Below are positions 37,801-54,500 of a stretch of 64,000 nt of DNA, piece after piece. The notes beneath the pieces were generated by a model. The model was given only the letters and a program-made list of their open reading frames with translations, was not told the DNA's origin and ran no database searches. Origin of the DNA: Elysia crispata (Eukaryota; Mollusca; Gastropoda; Plakobranchidae); contig JAWDGP010005301.1 of NCBI GenBank assembly GCA_033675545.1, positions 1,457,501-1,521,500 of the forward strand, written 5' to 3'. Position 1 is the stretch's first letter. The number at the start of each line of letters is the position of its first letter. The translations under genes and the position numbers were made by a program.

Positions 37801-40566
37801 GCATTTTCTGTTATCTTAAAATTAGAGTCTGAAACAAATAAATATGTAATTATTACTTACAGTTGAAAATGAGTTGGGCAACATCTTGTACGTGTACCAA
37901 TTGTAATTTTTATTTTTTCATGTATGGCATTTTAGAGATAAAAAATAAACTGTTCTATAAATTAAGAGACAAGACTCTTGGTTTCAATTCATCACAAAAT
38001 TCGTTCTCTTGCATTCGTTTGTCACATATGAATTGCTATGATCTCTATTTTACTGAGATTAAAACTTTTTTTTTTAATGAAAAGTTTCCAGAGGGAAATT
38101 TAAATTTAGAACGCACTGGTAGATCGTGAGAAATTATATCTAATAATATACATTGATAAAACAAAGTTGAATAATGTGCAAGATCAGAGGCCCCAGCTTT
38201 AAATCTCATTGTCAAGACATTCTCATTTTCATATATTTTGATTTTGTAAGGTAAGGATAAAAATTTTACATTTAACTTTCAACATCTACGTCAGTGAAAA
38301 GCAAAACAGGTCTTGCAACCAGTCCAACTAAGTTGACTGTTTGGAGTTTGATTTTGAATCGAAGAAAAACATTTGAAAGTAATTTTTTTCTTCTATTTTT
38401 ATTGCCTTCAAAACAGCGCCAAATGTTTTCACCATCAAGAAGCATGGAAAAACACATTGTGATTCATATTTGCATTTTTTTTTTTCAAATAATGAGTGAT
38501 ATTGAATTCTTTGTAGACTGGATGCTAGACATAAATAATAAGCTGCAAATGCTAAAAAGTCTTAAGAAGTTAGTGTGAGCCAAGACAAAAAAAAAAGGAA
38601 AGGAAAAATTGCAGTGCACTTTATGAAAATGATACAAGGTGGTATTGAATCTACTTTACAAGTTATCATAAATATTTAGTATTAATAGTAATGTGGTCAC
38701 CCATTAGAGCCCTCTTTATAAGGTTAACCTTATTGTGCCCTCAGTCAAAGCCAAGTGGCAGAGCTGTATGTTAAAAAAGAAAAACAATCTATTTCTTAAT
38801 AGTGGTCCAAACATTTAAAGTCAGCACAGTTGGCTCCTGGCCAGGCACATATTGTTTAATGTAACAAAGTTCCAGCTGAGCTGTAAAACTAAAAACTTCT
38901 TGTGCCTGCTCTCGATTTTAAACTTTAGGTACTTAAAGTAAGTGGAATTTTGTGTATGATCAGAATAATAAAGTTTTAAAAATCTTAAACTGTGAGAAAC
39001 TTTCAACATTCAACTTTTCAAGCAAAAAAAAAAGAATTGCATTTAAATGGAGATAATTAAATTCCTGTATTATTTTCCAAATGAGCTAAAGATGGAATAC
39101 AAATGAATACTCTTAATGTACATTAAAGATATCAGCACCTTGAAATATGATATTGACTAAATGAGACTTTGGTGAGGATGTTAAATACATGTATACTTGT
39201 TTGTGTAAACAAAAACATTCGACAACACAACTTAGCAAATGTCTTGCCTATTTCATTACATATATTAAATTTAGCTTTAGGGTGACATCAGGCTGGAATG
39301 AAATTTATGTACCCCATGTAATAACAGCTTAGATGATTTTGTTGGTGTCTTTGCCTCTGTAATACAATGCACCTCTTTCTCATTCTCAAAGAAATGCTGG
39401 ATTATTTTTACCATAAGTCAATACAGTGGATAAACCGAATTTTGCAAGAGGATATGTTGTTTTTTTCTCTTTGGCTTTGTTAGAATCTAACTCTTGTTTT
39501 GAAGTCTTTCTGATTCAATTCTTTTAATTCGAAGTTGGTACCACCCTATAAGGCATTATAAAAGTATTACATGTGTGTCTCTCAATCAGCAAACAAAGCT
39601 AATCTCTGCCCTAGGATGGAGCGTCAGTAGTTGCACTGATACTGGTAGCAAAGTGAAACGGGAAGGGGAGAGTTGCTGGTTGCAGGCACACAACATACCG
39701 AGTCATACTAATAGGTTCAGTAATGCCCGTTTTTTAGTAAATCAAATCCTCTTAATTTGAAATTTTAATCGATTTCCATACAATTCGAATCATGAGGTTT
39801 CCACGGTATATTAACAAATATGTGTATAGCATTAAGATTTATTCTTTAACTTCTCAGAAACTTCAAGTACTCTGGCAAATACATGTACAAAACATTTTTC
39901 AACAATAAATAAATATCAAGTACAATCAAAGGGCATGAAGACAATTTTTCTTCTCTGATTTCAGTCACAACTGGAAGACTGCATTGAGCAAGGCAATACT
40001 ATGTCAACATTAAATTAAAACTAAGCATCAAACAACCAAAGACTAACGTACATGTAAATGTAATCAATTTCTCAATGCTGTCTCTTCTGGTCTGGAAAAC
40101 TGAAAAGTAATTGCTTCTATAAGTTCAAGTATATGCTTTTAAAGCTCCAGATGTCATGACAATAAGTTGTTTAGTTCGTAAACAGATGTACTTTTTTCCC
40201 TTAAATTCTTGTATTAAATTAAAAGTAGCATGAAGTGATTTTTAAATTTCAGAATGACCATCTGATTTAAAAATCATTGAGAGTCCTCATAAGAAAATAA
40301 TATATCACATAGCTTTGGGCCTATTAAATGTACCGGTGGCTAAGTTATTTTATTTTGTCTGCATATTTGACTATGAATTCAATGAACTTTTTAATTTTAT
40401 GGATATCAAAAGCATGTCAAGTCAAATATTAAATTCTGTTTTTAATTTTCAGCTCTAAATATACAGGTACTTTGTTCTTGAACCATAAATCATAGTTTTG
40501 GCATTTTCAGAGTATTGCTTTTATCAAACATAGGCAATTTTGCGACACAATTTCTTTATGAAACCA
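34899..40566. other. Intergenic region between TOMM7 and the DUSP stop codon
   Basis: It contains MITE copy B; part near the right end is DUSP 3'UTR. Two adjacent - strand frames at 37147-36896 and 36887-36585 could be remains of one mobile-element ORF, but I do not recognise them. No exon is supported. Confidence 0.4.
39421..39811 (-). mobile_element. Short inverted-repeat DNA element (Tigger-like MITE), copy B
   Basis: This is the inverse of copy A: on the - strand ATACCGTGGAAACCTCATGA at one end and CTTGCAAAATTCGGTTTAT then CCACTGTAT at the other. Relative to copy A, about 40 bp is missing before the last terminal repeat. Shared internal blocks include CAACTCTCCCCTTCCC-like and CCAGTATCAGT sequence. 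Confidence 0.65.
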
Positions 40567-44848
<4,282 letters not shown>

Positions 44849-44957
44849 CTGGGGACACAGCGAAAGTATTAAATTGAAATTAGGCAATGTTTTGAATGTT
44901 TTCGATTCACCACAACAATAAATCTTAACGAGCTTGAAATAAGGAAAGAGAAAGGTA

Positions 44958-44983
44958 GGGTAAGCCGGGGCAAGTTGTAACAC
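44958..44983 (+). repeat. Left terminal inverted repeat of the pogo element
   Basis: GGGTAAGCCGGGGCAAGTTG and on to ...TAACAC, preceded by TA. It matches the inverse of 47930-47954 with three mismatches and includes one copy of the 16-bp motif. Confidence 0.92.
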
Positions 44984-45140
44984 TTTTTTCTAAAAGACCA
45001 TAAGCGCGGGTGTATATGAGATATAAGTTTACAACTATGTTAAATACAGAAAGCCTAGTGACACGCACGTTTAAAATACGTTTCAGACAATTTGGAACAT
45101 TATTTTACGAACCACGCCACATGTCTTCTCTTCTGCCCTC

Positions 45141-45200
45141 TGTTACAACTTACCCCATTACTGGGGCATGTTGTAACAGACCCTGGGGCACATTGAAACA
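45141..45200. repeat. Left subterminal motif cluster of the pogo element
   Basis: There are three 16-bp sites: TGTTACAACTTACCCC (45141-45156), GGGGCATGTTGTAACA (45163-45178) and GGGGCACATTGAAACA (45185-45200), in alternating orientation. Probable transposase-binding sites, by analogy with other pogo/CENP-B-type elements. Confidence 0.8.
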
Positions 45201-45308
45201 GTATAGTAACAGTTAAACGTATTATTAAAATAAGCCAAAATGTCATTTTTGTGTGAAAGGAAGGAATATTTTATTTATACTGATTGAAAGGTTAGAAAGG
45301 ATATTTTT

Positions 45309-47289
45309 TTAATCAGATAGACAGTTCTGACATATGTAAAGAAGAGTCCTGGATCCGATGTCTGTGCAGTCTTCATGTGCCCAAAAGTTAAAGCCAGAGC
45401 ACTGGACCCATTTTTCTCCACTACGACTGTCATGAAAATGCTCGGTGCAGACCAAACAGATGTTCTCTTCTTCGTCGTCAGAGTCAGACGAGGAAACTGG
45501 TGACGCTTGTCGTTTCCTAGGCTGTGCTTTTCCTACACGCTTATGACTCTTTGGCTGCCCGGTATTAGTTGACCTCGCCGTTCTCGATGTTCTGGGCTTC
45601 TTGGCCTTGTTCAATTCAAGCTGTCTTTTGACAGGACTGTCAGTTAGGATGGCACTTTTCCTCCTGCGTCTGTCGTTACCATTGCCATTATTAGCTGCCC
45701 TAACTGCTTGAGGAAAGGGCATAACCAGCTCTGGGGAGAAAGCGCCCTGGCTGGTCGGACATCTTGACGGGGTGGCAGGAGTTGATGCTGATGGGCCAGC
45801 AGGCAGACCACTTGGTCCTGGGGCACTAGGCAGGCCACTTGGACCTGGGACAGTTGACAGACCACTTGGAACTGGGGCAGCAGGTGGGCCACTCGGACCT
45901 TTGGCAGCAGGTGGGCCACTCGGTCCTGGGGCAGCAGGTGGTGGACCACTCGGACCTGGGGCAGAAGGTGGGGGGCCACTCGGTCCTGGGGCAGCATGTG
46001 GGCCACTTGGTCCTGGGGCAGAAGGTGGTGGGCCACTCGGATCTGATGAAGAGCCTGATGGTATCAGCGGACGCTCGGTTACCAAAGAGGCTGCGAAGTC
46101 CCTGTCTGTAAAAACGTGCCGATTCATGGGCCATATTCCAGTACACCGGAAAGACTCAATCAAGTTGTGCTGTGTCGTAGCTCGGGGAAGCTCACTGCCA
46201 GCAATGCCAGGGATATCGTAGATGCTCAGGGATTTCCCTGGGTTCTCCCTGGTCCAAGCGTGGCATCGACTGGTGACATAGGTCTTTAGCGGGCCGTAAA
46301 CCACCCTGTCTAGGGGCTGCAGCTTGTGTGAGCAATGTGGTGGAAGTGACAGGAGGGTGATGTTATGTTCACGGCACAGGTCGATGGCTGGTATGGACAA
46401 GTGGGACACGTGGTTGTCCAAAAATAGAAGTATTGGAGAATCTTGTGAGGGTCTTGTGAATTTGATGAAATGTTCCACATAGCTCTGCCAATCCTCCTCT
46501 TTGATCCAACCGGATCCATTTGCCCTTCCGATTGATCCAGGTGGACCTCCTCGGATAAAATGGTCCCTGTATGTCTTCCTCGGGAAAATGAACATAGGAG
46601 GCACAGAATTCCCTATGGCATTTATGGCACAGACTAGTGTCACCAGAGTCCCCCTTTCGGCTGACACGACTCGACCTACTGACCTTGTTCCCGTTTTTGC
46701 CACCACTCTTGATGACTTCGGAACTGTTGACATACCTGTCTCATCGACATTGTATATTTGATGAGGTCCGAAGTTCTGCCTAGACAAAACGTTTTCCAAG
46801 TTGTCAAAGAAAAGGTCGACAGCTGGTTTGTTAAAGCCGATAGCTCGCCCTAAGCTGGTATTCTCAGCTTTTCGAAGTGAGAACTGGTAGCGCTCTCTAA
46901 AACCAGAAAACCAGTCTTCTCCAGCTTGCCGGTTCTCGCTCCATGAAGGGGGGCATCCTGATAGCGAACTTTTCCCCACACTGATAAGCAAGCTCCCTTA
47001 CTTCTACAGGTGTCAGGCCGTAGCGTAGTTCTGCAGACCAGGTCACGTACCGTGCAAGTTCCTGTTCCCGATGCTGGCTAAAAACTTGTGCATGTTTGCT
47101 GTAACCCATGCAAGGTGCCTCTCCCTGCTCCCGCTTCTTTAACCTCCGATGCAGACTCACACGACAAAGCCCATGGTCCTTTGCAGCTTGTCTAATGGTT
47201 TTGCCACTGTCTACCTCCTGCATTGCTGTATTGTACAATTCCTGTGGCACTTCAGCTCGCTCAGTTTTTCTTTGATAATTCCTCACCAT
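45309..47289 (-). pseudogene. pogo-like transposase with Psq HTH, DDE domain and PHD-like finger; one frameshift
   Basis: The first frame starts at 47289 (MVRNYQRKTERAEV, context AAAAATGG) and encodes a Psq/CENP-B type helix-turn-helix (QAAKDHGLCRVSLHRRLKKR) and a second DNA-binding segment. The second frame runs to 45309 and holds the DDE_1 nuclease: IYNVDETG, LLFLDNHVSH and SHKLQPLD carry the three Asp residues, the last two separated by 35 residues. Then follow a Pro/Gly/Ser repeat region, a basic nuclear-localisation-like stretch (DRRRRKS, KKPRTSRTARS), an acidic patch and a C-terminal PHD-like finger. The frames meet at a run of six G (46948-46953): one base fewer would give an unbroken protein of about 659 residues. 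In the finger, a Phe stands where a zinc-binding Cys is expected (WVQCSGFNFW). An AATAAA on the - strand lies at 45275-45270. Confidence 0.92.
45780..46055 (-). repeat. In-frame GPSGPP tandem repeat within the pogo transposase
   Basis: About ten degenerate 27-30 bp units encode PGPSGPPPSA-like repeats between the nuclease domain and the basic region. The reading frame is kept through all units. Confidence 0.8.
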
Positions 47290-47299
47290 TTTTGCGAAT

Positions 47300-47765
47300 C
47301 TGTAAAAGATAAAAAGATAACATAAAATGAAAATATGCCAAGAACCTACAGTCACAAAAAGCTATCCCATAACAGTAACGACAAGGAAGCGTTTAGTTTA
47401 CAAAATAGTGCTTTTATATTCTTAGTTTTAGTCATAATTTAGAAGCCATTGTGCAGTATTCTCTAATCAAAATAATGATCAATACACTTCCCCCCTTACA
47501 ACCGTCAAAAAATGTGAATAAATTAAACTGGGGTAAGTTGTAACAGTGTTACAATGTGCCCCCGGCGTACTGTTACAACCTGCCCCACCCATGGTTCCTG
47601 TTGTTTTCATTGTAAAATGCCCTTCCTATTCAACCCTTCAGACTAGATGCCTATGAATGCCATTGATAAAAGCTTAAAGAATCATACAAAATTATAAACG
47701 GGTTAAGTTTAAGTCAATTTGTTAGTACATGAACAAATATTAGTCGAAACTATAAAATTACTCAC
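47300..47765 (-). other. Predicted 5'UTR intron of the pogo transposase gene
   Basis: On the - strand a donor CACCG|GTGAGTAA lies at 47765 and an acceptor ATCTTTTACAG ends at 47300, ten bases before the start codon. Both fit consensus well, but no transcript evidence is available. Confidence 0.5.
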
Positions 47766-47928
47766 CGGTGCTTGAAAATGAGTTCAGCAGACAACTTTTT
47801 TCCGAACGTACGCAATGGCCGCCAAAATACAGAGAGGGAAGCTTCGTTGCAAAAACCATTCGGTCAATAAGTTTTGGCGGTGTAGAACTAAATTTTCGCC
47901 CCAAGCCATGTCTGTTACAACTTACCCC
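47530..47928. repeat. Right subterminal motif cluster of the pogo element
   Basis: Sites are GGGGTAAGTTGTAACA (47530-47545), TGTTACAATGTGCCCC (47547-47562), TGTTACAACCTGCCCC (47571-47586) and TGTTACAACTTACCCC (47913-47928). The first two abut as a palindrome. They flank the predicted transposase promoter and first intron, so they could also give autoregulation (inference). Confidence 0.8.
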
Positions 47929-47929
47929 G

Positions 47930-47954
47930 TGTTACAACCTGCCCCAGGTTACCC
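47930..47954 (-). repeat. Right terminal inverted repeat of the pogo element
   Basis: Read on the - strand: GGGTAACCTGGGGCAGGTTG then TAACA. It is followed on the + strand by the TA target duplication at 47955-47956. Confidence 0.92.
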
Positions 47955-48290
47955 TACGACTGTTTAATTCTTCGACATTGCTTATTCACAACAAGGAAAT
48001 TTTCGGCCTTTGAAAAGATAAAAAATCTAGGCGCATGATTTATCGCGACGAAGGTGACCCTGGAAAGATGGCGACTGAATGGATAACGTTAAAAGCCTAC
48101 CCTATAAAAACAGTTTCTCAGGACTAATCAACAAAAAGGAGGTGGAGGAGGAAGAAAAAAAAGAAAAAGATGGAGGAACCCACTCCTACATCGAAGAGAA
48201 AATGAAGGAAGAGCACATTAAAAAGTAAAACAGTAAAGAGTTATCTTTCTGAATGAGGAGGAATAGAAGAGATGCGAGGAAGGGAGGGGG

Positions 48291-48366
48291 AGGAGAGAGA
48301 GAGAGAGACAGAGAGAGAGAGAGACAGAGAGAGAGACAGACAGACAGACAGACAGTCAGACAGAGA
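48291..48366. repeat. (GA)n(GACA)n microsatellite
   Basis: GA units interspersed with ACAG, then a run of CAGA units. Confidence 0.9.
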
Positions 48367-49847
48367 GGACCAAACAGAAAGAAAGGGCAGCTCAATAATA
48401 TTATTCTAAACGAAAGGCGTACAATACAATTTGTGTCAAAAGATTAACGTTTTACAACAACACACAATATTAAGATACTGGTGCGGAACAGGACGCACGG
48501 CTTTTCAACGACCTCAAAACCAAAATCTCTTCAAAAGATCAGTCTGTTGCCCCCATTCTTTATTATGTTCATGTCAGTCGGGCGGCTAGACAGGAAATGA
48601 TAAGATGCTTAACAGGTGACGTCGGATTATGGCGCGTGGGCGAGGGCGGGATGAAGACCCGCAGCCAGGCAAACCAGGTAAGGGCAGGCCTGGAATGTCG
48701 AGCCTGCTATCTGATACAAGTGATAGCTCACGCTAGGTTTACCGTGCTGCGTCACAATTAACTGTCAACAAACCTTCTGATGATAGGACGAGGAGAAGTG
48801 CATGGTTATAGGATGTTCGGCTGGTTGAAAGGCAGGCCTACTTTAATAAAAGTTTACCAACGTCTCATAGGAATGAAAACAGTCTCTAAACGGAAAGTCT
48901 TTAATGAGCTCAAAGTCAAAGAGTTGTAAACAAACCACGCGACTGTTTTAGATCGAACTGATAAGAATGGTAATTTTTTTGTAAGGTTGAATAAAACTAC
49001 TAGCAAACTCTACCGTGTACTCGAGATAATTATTTAAAGCCTGAGTGCATCTTCTGCTTCTAGGTTCTAGATAAACCAGCTTATATCAGACTAGTATAAA
49101 ATAAAGAATATAACTGCAAGTTTCAATAGATTAACACTTCCGAGACAAAAATTGATGATCTAGACCAGTATCATTTCCTATTATTTTTTTTCTGTATGCT
49201 AGACGCTACCTGTAACATAAGAGACATGCCAGCGCCAAAGAATGACCTTACTCTTGCACAGACACGGTATATATTCAGAACCGCAACAACGCTCAAACAA
49301 AAGGGATCCGCAACACTGATTCAACATACCATTTATTAAATGGGAGCTATTATAAGATTGCGATGACGATTTTTGCTTTTAGCATTTTCACTGGTTCCAT
49401 TAGCAGAACTTCCAGTTCCTACACGCGAAAAGTGTACAAAAACAATAGTTAGTATGAAACCTTAATTTCTTTTACAAAATCATGAAAGAGGCAAAGAGGG
49501 AGTTGAGCACTTTAGTCAAATAGCGGGACTGATTCTTTTTAGTATCAGAGGGCATGGCGTAAATATCTAACATGATTTTGATCTCTAAAGTATCAGCCAA
49601 ACGTTCTAATACCAGAGCACCCCAGGCGCCTTAAATAAGTTAGCTAGGCAGATAAATAATAATAAAATTTGCATGACTGTTTAATGAAAGATTAAAAACA
49701 ATTGTCATGTCCTGTTTTCACACCTGTTTGAATAAAAATTAGTAACAACGAATAAAAAAAGGAGCAATGTTATTTTGAATCTTTTATCATCGATAAACTC
49801 TCTTGCAACGAAATAAATATATGAATATGCATGTGTTTGTGAGTGTG

Positions 49848-49853
49848 TATTTA

Positions 49854-49935
<82 letters not shown>
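49848..49935. repeat. (AT)n microsatellite
   Basis: About 40 TA units, self-complementary and able to extrude a cruciform. Confidence 0.95.
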
Positions 49936-49938
<3 letters not shown>

Positions 49939-50066
49939 TGTATAAATGTGAATTCTATCAGCTCCCTCTCTTTTAAGGGTGAAAAAAATTACGTTTAACT
50001 TGGCGCATTTAAATTAAAAGAAGCGGAAAAATATATTCGAGAAGATAGAAATTGTTCAAGAAAAGA

Positions 50067-50184
<118 letters not shown>

Positions 50185-50439
50185 GCATTACACTGATGTC
50201 TAAATCGAATGCATGGCAACAATTTTTATCAATCTATACTACAGAAACCACTGTGTTCCTATTACCCATTAATATAAGCCAACATGTTTTCATAATCGAA
50301 GCACCCAAGACGACGCGAACTCGATTTCAAAGGGAAAAAAATTATATCCAGTTTCCCAGATAAAGTACTCAGCACACTAGTCAGTACATTGCACATACAC
50401 TACTTATTTTAAGACATTACTGTTTGCCTAGTCTAAATT

Positions 50440-50600
50440 TAGGAAACCTGCGATTCCCGTCAGCTCTCAACGGAGACCACTCCCACTGACTCGGGTAGCT
50501 GGCTTTCAAGTTCAATCCCCACTCCCAGGTCCTGGTTGTGGTTACCCGACTGATTAAGCTGGGGAGTTTTTATCGCCTTTCGTTTCACTCTTATTATTCA
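50440..50600 (+). repeat. Possible tRNA-derived SINE
   Basis: An A-box-like CAGCTCTCAACGGA (50461-50474) and a good B box AGTTCAATCCC (50509-50519) are about 45 bp apart, followed by GC-rich body sequence not like the flanks. The anticodon region is not readable. Confidence 0.4.
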
Positions 50601-51468
50601 TGCATGGCTGAATAGGAAGCCTTATAAGGCAACACAATAGACTTTCCGTATATGCAGGCTTCTCCTCGACACTCAGCACTACACTTCGTGACGCCCAAAC
50701 AAATGACGTCAACTACACAATGTATCCTGTGAACTGCTGGGATTTCCTGGTCATAATACAAGAGACAGCATAAATCATACCTACCTTTATCACGTGTGAC
50801 GCCAGACTACAGACATGATTATAAGATTATTCTACAGACCATTTATGAATCACTTCTTATTTATGAGAGAAACTGGGTACTTTTGGTTATATTTTTTGTT
50901 TTTGGTTTTGGTTTAATCTGTTTTGTTGTTTTTTTAACGGAGTCATCAACACGATCATTTCGCACGGCCTTGGCAAGCAACGCCACACAAGAAAAGTCGC
51001 AACCAATGGTTATGTCTCTGGACCACACGCCAACTAATAAATCTTCCGTCCCACGCGACCACCGCGAAGTTTTGGTGCAGCCAAGATAGACTGGCCCCGT
51101 TCACGATAAGGGTGGACGTGGGTACATCCATGATTATAGTTTACATGTAGTAGGTTTGGAGAGTTATGTCCAGTCTCAGTCATGAATGATTGCATGTGGC
51201 CAATGATCGCTGTTTACATTACCAACGTAGAGTGTTTGTTGTTGCTTAATGAGAGGTTTTTCCCCTCCCCCTTAATGGGCGATGAATATAGGGCCTTACT
51301 CACTAATACATGTACCTCTTAAAAATCACAAGAAAAGAAGCAATGATTATGTAAAACGATGCATATACATGTATTTTAAAACCAACTTTCCACTTAAAAC
51401 GACATATGCGTGACTAATATATTATTTTAAAATTAAAATTATTGTAGTCATATGTTTGTTCGCAGAGA

Positions 51469-51470
51469 AG

Positions 51471-51537
<67 letters not shown>

Positions 51538-51559
51538 CAACAACAGCAACAACAACAAA
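51469..51559. repeat. (AAT)n(AAC)n microsatellite
   Basis: About 22 AAT units, then AAC units with one CAG. Confidence 0.95.
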
Positions 51560-54500
51560 GATATGAGAATGATATTGCGCTTGCAAAATTGGGGTAATAG
51601 ATTAACGCCCTTGTGAAGCATACTAAAATATAAAATGTAATTATGTTTCTCTTTCTCGTTACTTTAATATTTCATTTTGTCCATTCTAAAATTGCCAGAT
51701 AAAATTCCACAATTATGATTTGAGCATACGAGTTACTCTGTTCTTCCCCACCGAGCTGTGTGGATTACGCTGTGATCTGCTGAATCATATCCCCAAAAAT
51801 GACACTTGGTACTCCCAAGTTTATAGAACTTTCCAACTTTCCATGAACGATAAGGCAAACATAATTCAGAAGCTGATAGAATCTTGATATTTCATTTAAT
51901 TTTTTTTTATAATTCGCATCTTTTGTGGCCGCGGAAAGTAAAACTAGGTTAATTCTGAATTTTCATACGCAAAAAAAAAAAAAAGAAAGATAAATTGAGA
52001 TACAGATCGATCGTTAGATTACTTCACCTTAATTTCTTGTCGTTTTTAATATTGAATAGTATACCGGTCTCTTCTGCGCTCTTCTATATCCCCCCCTCCC
52101 CCACCCCTGATAAGCGTTCGTCTCTTTGGATACTAAGATACTAAAGGCTTGTATTTTTAAGTGGCCACATAGTGTTCGGTTTTATTTTTTTCAAACGAGG
52201 TCTAACTCCAGATGGTTAAAGGACACTCAACCGATCAACAGCTTCCTCACTATTAAAGAACCACTCCGAGATTTGCGAAATATCATCTAGTTTGTGACAG
52301 ATGATCGTCAAGAATACTATGCAAAAGTAGATGGATAATCGTTTCAGAGCAGTAGCAAATCGTCTGAACTGGATCATCCACCCACATTGTACAGTAAGTT
52401 GTAGGAGATCTGAAAGAAGGAGTTCACAACGACGGATAAAAACGAAAGACGCAGCCACGTTCCCTCCGGTATCGAACAAAAAACGAAAAGCTCCTATTTC
52501 ATTTTCCTATGACTGCTTGCGTAGGATGCGATAAAAGGGAGTGACAAGATCTGATGGTATCTGAGGATAAACGTCAGGTGTAGGTTTCTGAGTGCGTCAT
52601 CAAAGGTGCCTTTTTTGTGTTTTCTCCTCGACAGATGATTGGAATTAACAGTTGGGTCAAGATGAAGATCAAAATCAGCTTATGTAAGGAAGAATTGAAA
52701 ACGCAAAAAGCGGTGGTGGTATATAACTTTAGGAGTATAATGTGAAAATTTCAAGACGGTAATGTAAAACTTGTATCACATCGCTTCTCTTCTTCTTCTT
52801 TTCCTAATTTTTCTTCCCCCTTTTTTCCTCCTCCCCTTCTGTTTTTTCTCCTCCTTCATTTCAAGGACGTGCTATATTAATTCATATGCGGTGAGTTTTT
52901 CCTGTTCATTCTTTCTTCGACGATGAGCGTTTGAGCAGTCTTAAAGTGCGAATACTAATACAGTTACTACTGCATCAGCTGCTTGACTTCCCTCTGCAAA
53001 CAGCTCGCCAGCCGCTGCGTGCTCTTGGTTAATGATGAATGAGCTTTCTGTAAGGTAGATATTGCTTGAATGAACTTACTGTTTTACTTCGGAGTGAAAT
53101 ATTACCGGTACATTATGAATGAAGCAACAGCTGCTGACTCAGTTTTGTGTTCGATGACTGCAGTGGAGATGCAACGGTTGGCTGCCTTTTATGAATGAAT
53201 TATTTGTACAGTCATTAACACTCTGAGCAACATTCATACGAAACGTATCGGGCATGAACATAAATACACACAAAAAAAATAAAAAAAATATATAAAAGAC
53301 GTTTATTTTTTATCAAGTTCAGCAGAAGCATCACATCTGCACGTAACCAAATCTTACTACATATATTATCAATGTTGTTATCATGGTGAAGAGTAATAAT
53401 TGTTAAATAACATGTACTAATACTACTGACAATATTACTCTTATCGTATCATTTACATTTTACCATCAATTGTCATTTGCTTTGTGGTTCTTTGACTATG
53501 AAAATGAAACCACCATTCTTTTCACTCACACTTAAAATAAAAAAAAAATGACGAAATGACGCGCTTGCATGCTTCCTGTGAAAACTTTGGGGCGGAAACC
53601 AGGTGAGTAAGGTCGAACCCACCAATCATTGATTGTATTTTTAGTTGCCAAGCCCAGCATTAGGATCACAGCCCAGGTGTAAACATGATCGTAGAATACG
53701 GACATCATGGAAACTAATTAAAAGCGAGCCAGTGGGGGTAACCTGAGGAACAACTTCGCATTATTAGAACATTCTCACTATGATAGGAGGATTGAAGTTT
53801 CGTTTGCGTAGGTTTACTATGAGCTAACGGATACCACCTATTTTCCTCGTTTTGCAACAGCTAATTATACGCCTAACATAATTAATGCAGCTGATTATAG
53901 CTCAAATTGTTTCCATCCAAGCAAAATAGGCAGAAGACACTTAAGAAGCTTCAGATGTCTCAGATAAATACGAAGAAAACCCGAATTTTTTTTTTTTTTT
54001 TTTTTTGAAATCTTGCATTTTTTTTTTTATTTTGAAGACAATTTTAAGCTTAGAAATCTTTGGAAGATTGAGCTTAGCCGTCCCAGTAAATATTGGATCA
54101 ACTTGATATATTTCCAACTGGGTGCTCTGATTAAATATCAGTAATGAATATGGCACTTCACAAGTTTCCCGATGGCAGCTTCAGGACAATACTATGGCCA
54201 ACCCTACGATTGATGCAAAAAGGGCAACCATGAGCCACATTTCAGGTGCAGCAGTTTTGTTTTTTTGTTTTTGTTTTTTTAACTATTGCACCTAGTATCC
54301 AATGGAAAGGGGTGTCATACAAACTATTTTATCAAATTTCTCGAGGGTTAATAATCTGCTTACTGTAAGTTGGCAGCAAAGGAAAATTTTGATTTATTGC
54401 CGATATCGGATGACATCGCAACATTGTGAAGAGATATTCAGAATATAGATGTAAAATGGTGGTGGGTAGCAAATTGTCATGCTCATAATTATTTTCTGCT

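Larger units (their letters stand above)
44958..47954 (-). mobile_element. pogo-superfamily DNA transposon, full length with inverted repeats
   Basis: The left end reads GGGTAAGCCGGGGCAAGTTG... from 44958; the right end, 47930-47954, is its inverse (TGTTACAACCTGCCCC then AGGTTACCC). TA dinucleotides flank both ends (44956-44957 and 47955-47956), the target duplication of pogo/Tc1 elements. Length is 2,997 bp. Nine copies, including the two ends, of a 16-bp motif close to GGGGYARGTTGTAACA occur near the termini. The single transposase gene is on the - strand with a predicted 5'UTR intron. It sits in an intron of the DUSP gene, or just upstream of what is visible of that gene, in the same orientation. 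Close agreement of the two ends suggests a fairly recent insertion. Confidence 0.93.

Noticed and set aside
45772..46221. 149-residue + strand Gly/Pro-rich frame and overlapping - strand frames
   Set aside because: Shadows of the in-frame GPSGPP repeat of the pogo transposase.
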